Shown here: piece after piece, positions 62,182 through 64,000 of the stretch
Position numbering within the stretch: the stretch's first letter is position 1
Layout: every line of letters begins with the position of its first letter
NCBI GenBank assembly: GCA_051654905.1
Contig: JBOFYY010000132.1
Location: 1 to 64,000, forward strand
Source: JBOFIQ01 sp051654905
GTDB lineage: Bacteria; Actinomycetota; Actinomycetes; Propionibacteriales; Propionibacteriaceae
DNA: 64,000 nt
Direction: 5' to 3'
Notes under the pieces: generated by a model
What the model was told of the DNA's origin: nothing
The model's database searches: none
Seen by the model: only the letters and a program-made list of their open reading frames with translations
Position numbers and translations under genes: made by a program

Positions 62182-63186
62182 ATGTACTCGCTTATCTTTG
62201 CTTTTCTGCTTATTGCATGGTCGGCATTTTTGTATCTTAGGGATGCTCGTGGCTGGGTTAACGCTATGCCGCTAATGGCAGGGCTTGCGATTATCGGATT
62301 TGTTGGGTTGACGAGCGGAGCGTTGGGGCCGCTATCAATAGTATTTTTACTTGCGTTGTTACTTTCTCCGCTTGCGATACTGATATTGATGGTTGCTCTT
62401 CTCTGTAATGGGGTAGTGATGATTCGACGGGAAGGGTTTGGTGTTACCAGTCTCCTCTCCTTTGCAGCAGGGCTTTGGATACTTGCTCTATACGCTGGTG
62501 GGATCTTATTTATCACTTTGAAGTGTGGTCCATTCTGGCTGTTTCTCTGGATTACTTTAGTTATGGTTACTGCCTATCCTGCCTTTGCTTTGATTTCATT
62601 CTTAGTTTCGGCATGGCTCTACAGTCGTCGTAGAGAGCCAGCCGCTGAGCATGACATCATAGTTCTAGGATCTTCAGTTGCTAGCGGAAAAGTTCCGCCA
62701 TTACTGGCTGCGCGTCTAGATGCTGGTATCACCCAATGGCATCGTGATCGTGAACAAGGTTTTGACAGCATAATTATTCCTTCTGGTGGAAAAGGTAGTG
62801 ATGAGCCATTAGCTGAAGGTCTTGCTATGGCTGATTATCTTGTCAGTAGAGGTATTCCACGCGGCTCAATTATTGTTGAAGATAAAGCTCGTAATACGGT
62901 GGAGAACCTTCAGTTTGGGGCTGAATTAGCTAGGATGGATGATCGTGCTGATCGTCTGGTGGTAGCCACGTCGCAATATCACGCGATGCGAGCTGCTCAA
63001 CTTTGTCGAGATCTTGAACTGCCGGCCCATGTTATTGGTGGGCGTACGGCTCTATATTTTCTTCCCAGTGCCTATATTCGTGAGTTTATTGCGCTAATGA
63101 AGCGACGCTGGCCTCTCCATCTGCTGCTAATGGCAGGGCTATTCTTGCTGGGATTGGCTGGGGCATTAGTAGCGAGTCGTTCTTAG
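62182..63186 (+). CDS. YdcF-family (DUF218) membrane protein
   Basis: A 334-residue protein. About five membrane helices fill residues 1-145, the DUF218 domain follows (residues about 155-300), and a final helix (LLLMAGLFLLGLAGALVA) ends the protein. The DUF218 core shows HDIIVLGSSV, SIIIPSGGKGSDEPLAEGLA with MADYLVSRGIP, IIVEDKARNTVENLQF and VVATSQYHAMRAAQL. The SGG and TxENL motifs are diagnostic. Relatives (ElyC/SanA/YdcF) affect envelope integrity; the enzymatic activity is unknown. Confidence 0.88.
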   Translation: MYSLIFAFLLIAWSAFLYLRDARGWVNAMPLMAGLAIIGFVGLTSGALGPLSIVFLLALLLSPLAILILMVALLCNGVVMIRREGFGVTSLLSFAAGLWILALYAGGILFITLKCGPFWLFLWITLVMVTAYPAFALISFLVSAWLYSRRREPAAEHDIIVLGSSVASGKVPPLLAARLDAGITQWHRDREQGFDSIIIPSGGKGSDEPLAEGLAMADYLVSRGIPRGSIIVEDKARNTVENLQFGAELARMDDRADRLVVATSQYHAMRAAQLCRDLELPAHVIGGRTALYFLPSAYIREFIALMKRRWPLHLLLMAGLFLLGLAGALVASRS

Positions 63187-63415
63187 TTTTTGGTATGAGT
63201 TAAGTGCAATAGGTGCAGCCATGGGTTGGTAGCTGACTATGGACGAAGGTGTCTATACGGCAATGAAAGGTGTTGCAATGCCGAGATCTCTTTGGTTCTG
63301 GAATTAATGTAATCAATAATTTACCAATATATCTTCTCTATCGAACCCTGCTAGTGGTAGCGTGAGAGCGTAAAATACCTGTCAGCTATATCGTGTTTTG
63401 AGAGATGCCTATCAC

Positions 63416-64000
63416 ATGAGTAACCCGCCTTGGAAGTCAGAACAGTCCGGTGGTTTTTCTGGTAATTCTCCATCGTTTCCGTCACAGACAGCGCCTGCAA
63501 GTATTCCCCAGCCGGGATTTATCGGAGCTAATCAAACTGCTCCTTACCGAACTTCACCAAATTTCCCCAGTGGAAGCAATGGATCTGGTGTTCCGTTACT
63601 CCCAGGCGCAGTTCAGCAAGCGCAATCGGTTCAATATGATCGGTTTGGTGTTCCCACCGGAACTGAAATTATCCATGACGCGATTCATCAGCAAACTGCT
63701 GAAATATCGGCAAAGGTCACCCAGACTGGTCGTAGAATCAAACGCTTTTGGGGCAGAACTATGCCGATAGTAGCTTTGGGTAGCGGTATGGCTGCATCAC
63801 TATTGATGGGCTTCTCCGTTAAAGCAGCTTTATCGTCGATTACCTTCCAACCGTCGGTGAGCTCATTAGCTGGGTTTACGAATTGGCTCTCTATCGCATC
63901 AGGTACGGCAGTTGTCCTAGTTCCACTTTTTGTTTTATGTCTTATTTGTCTGGCTAAATCACGTCGAAAATTGTTATCTACATTTGCTTTAGTAGTGACA
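63416..64000 (+). CDS. Proline/serine-rich membrane protein, 3' end outside the window
   Basis: The frame opens at ATG 63416 (MSNPPWKSEQSGGFSGNSPS) and stays open to the window end, 195 codons. Residues 1-85 are rich in Pro, Ser, Gly and Gln (low complexity). A predicted helix (IIHDAIHQQTAEISAKVTQT) comes next, then a membrane segment (IVALGSGMAASLLMGFSV) and another (TAVVLVPLFVLCLICLA). The family is not recognised. The bias toward disordered N-termini resembles the broken gene at 60162-60756. Confidence 0.6.
   Translation, partial: MSNPPWKSEQSGGFSGNSPSFPSQTAPASIPQPGFIGANQTAPYRTSPNFPSGSNGSGVPLLPGAVQQAQSVQYDRFGVPTGTEIIHDAIHQQTAEISAKVTQTGRRIKRFWGRTMPIVALGSGMAASLLMGFSVKAALSSITFQPSVSSLAGFTNWLSIASGTAVVLVPLFVLCLICLAKSRRKLLSTFALVVT

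Overview
The window looks like chromosome from a mid-GC actinobacterium, most probably of the Actinomycetaceae type. This is an inference from gene content: a mycothiol-conjugate amidase, a UppS-like short-chain Z-prenyl synthase, a DUF2156 lipid aminoacyltransferase, an LPXTG sortase substrate, menaquinone synthesis, and frequent GTG starts. No rRNA or tRNA gene was seen.

Bases 1-31765 are ordinary core chromosome. The first gene is a DEAD-box RNA helicase, cut by the window start, whose reading frame continues upstream through an Arg/Asp/Gly-rich repeat. Next is a 2460-residue LPRTG-anchored surface protein with about 12 tandem domains and an 11-G tract inside its signal peptide. Then come a NUDIX hydrolase, ung, an MFS exporter, a MutL/GlmL-like ATPase, a DUF4097-like/DUF2089 pair, greA, mca, a membrane lipid aminoacyltransferase with a coupled esterase, a DUF255 thioredoxin-like protein, a UppS-like gene, trhA, menB-xseB-xseA, ispH, rmuC, an M18 aminopeptidase and ychF. 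The ispH-rmuC and M18-ychF gaps hold hairpins that share a CTCGGGGG apical loop.

Bases 31766-43820 are an accessory region. It starts with orphan immunity genes (SMI1/KNR4, DUF4265, a small immunity-like gene) around a broken polymorphic-toxin nuclease tail, followed by a phage scaffold relic ending in a stray CRISPR repeat. Three AAA/DUF4143 ATPase-nuclease genes follow, each with iterated sequence motifs immediately before its start codon. They are interleaved with a methyltransferase, a P-loop kinase and a high-GC islet (DUF192 protein, membrane protein, alpha/beta hydrolase, truncated MbtH, truncated CPBP-like protein). The islet ends in a chimera made from pieces of the methyltransferase and the second ATPase.

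Bases 43821-56191 are a complete type I-E CRISPR-Cas locus in one operon: cas3, cas8e, cse2, cas7e, cas5e, cas6e, cas1, cas2, then 53 repeats and 52 spacers. A solitary repeat-like hairpin with compensatory stem changes lies about 115 bp before cas3. The leader contains a 10-nt complement of the repeat 3' end. A decayed DUF4143 ATPase follows the last, degenerate repeat, so the CRISPR locus is bracketed by ATPase relics.

Bases 56192-62035 hold small accessory genes (a GNAT, an MsrA-like protein, a blasticidin-deaminase-like/ASCH fusion, small membrane proteins) mixed with many broken genes. Core-like sequence returns with a YdcF-family membrane protein and a proline-rich membrane protein cut by the window end.
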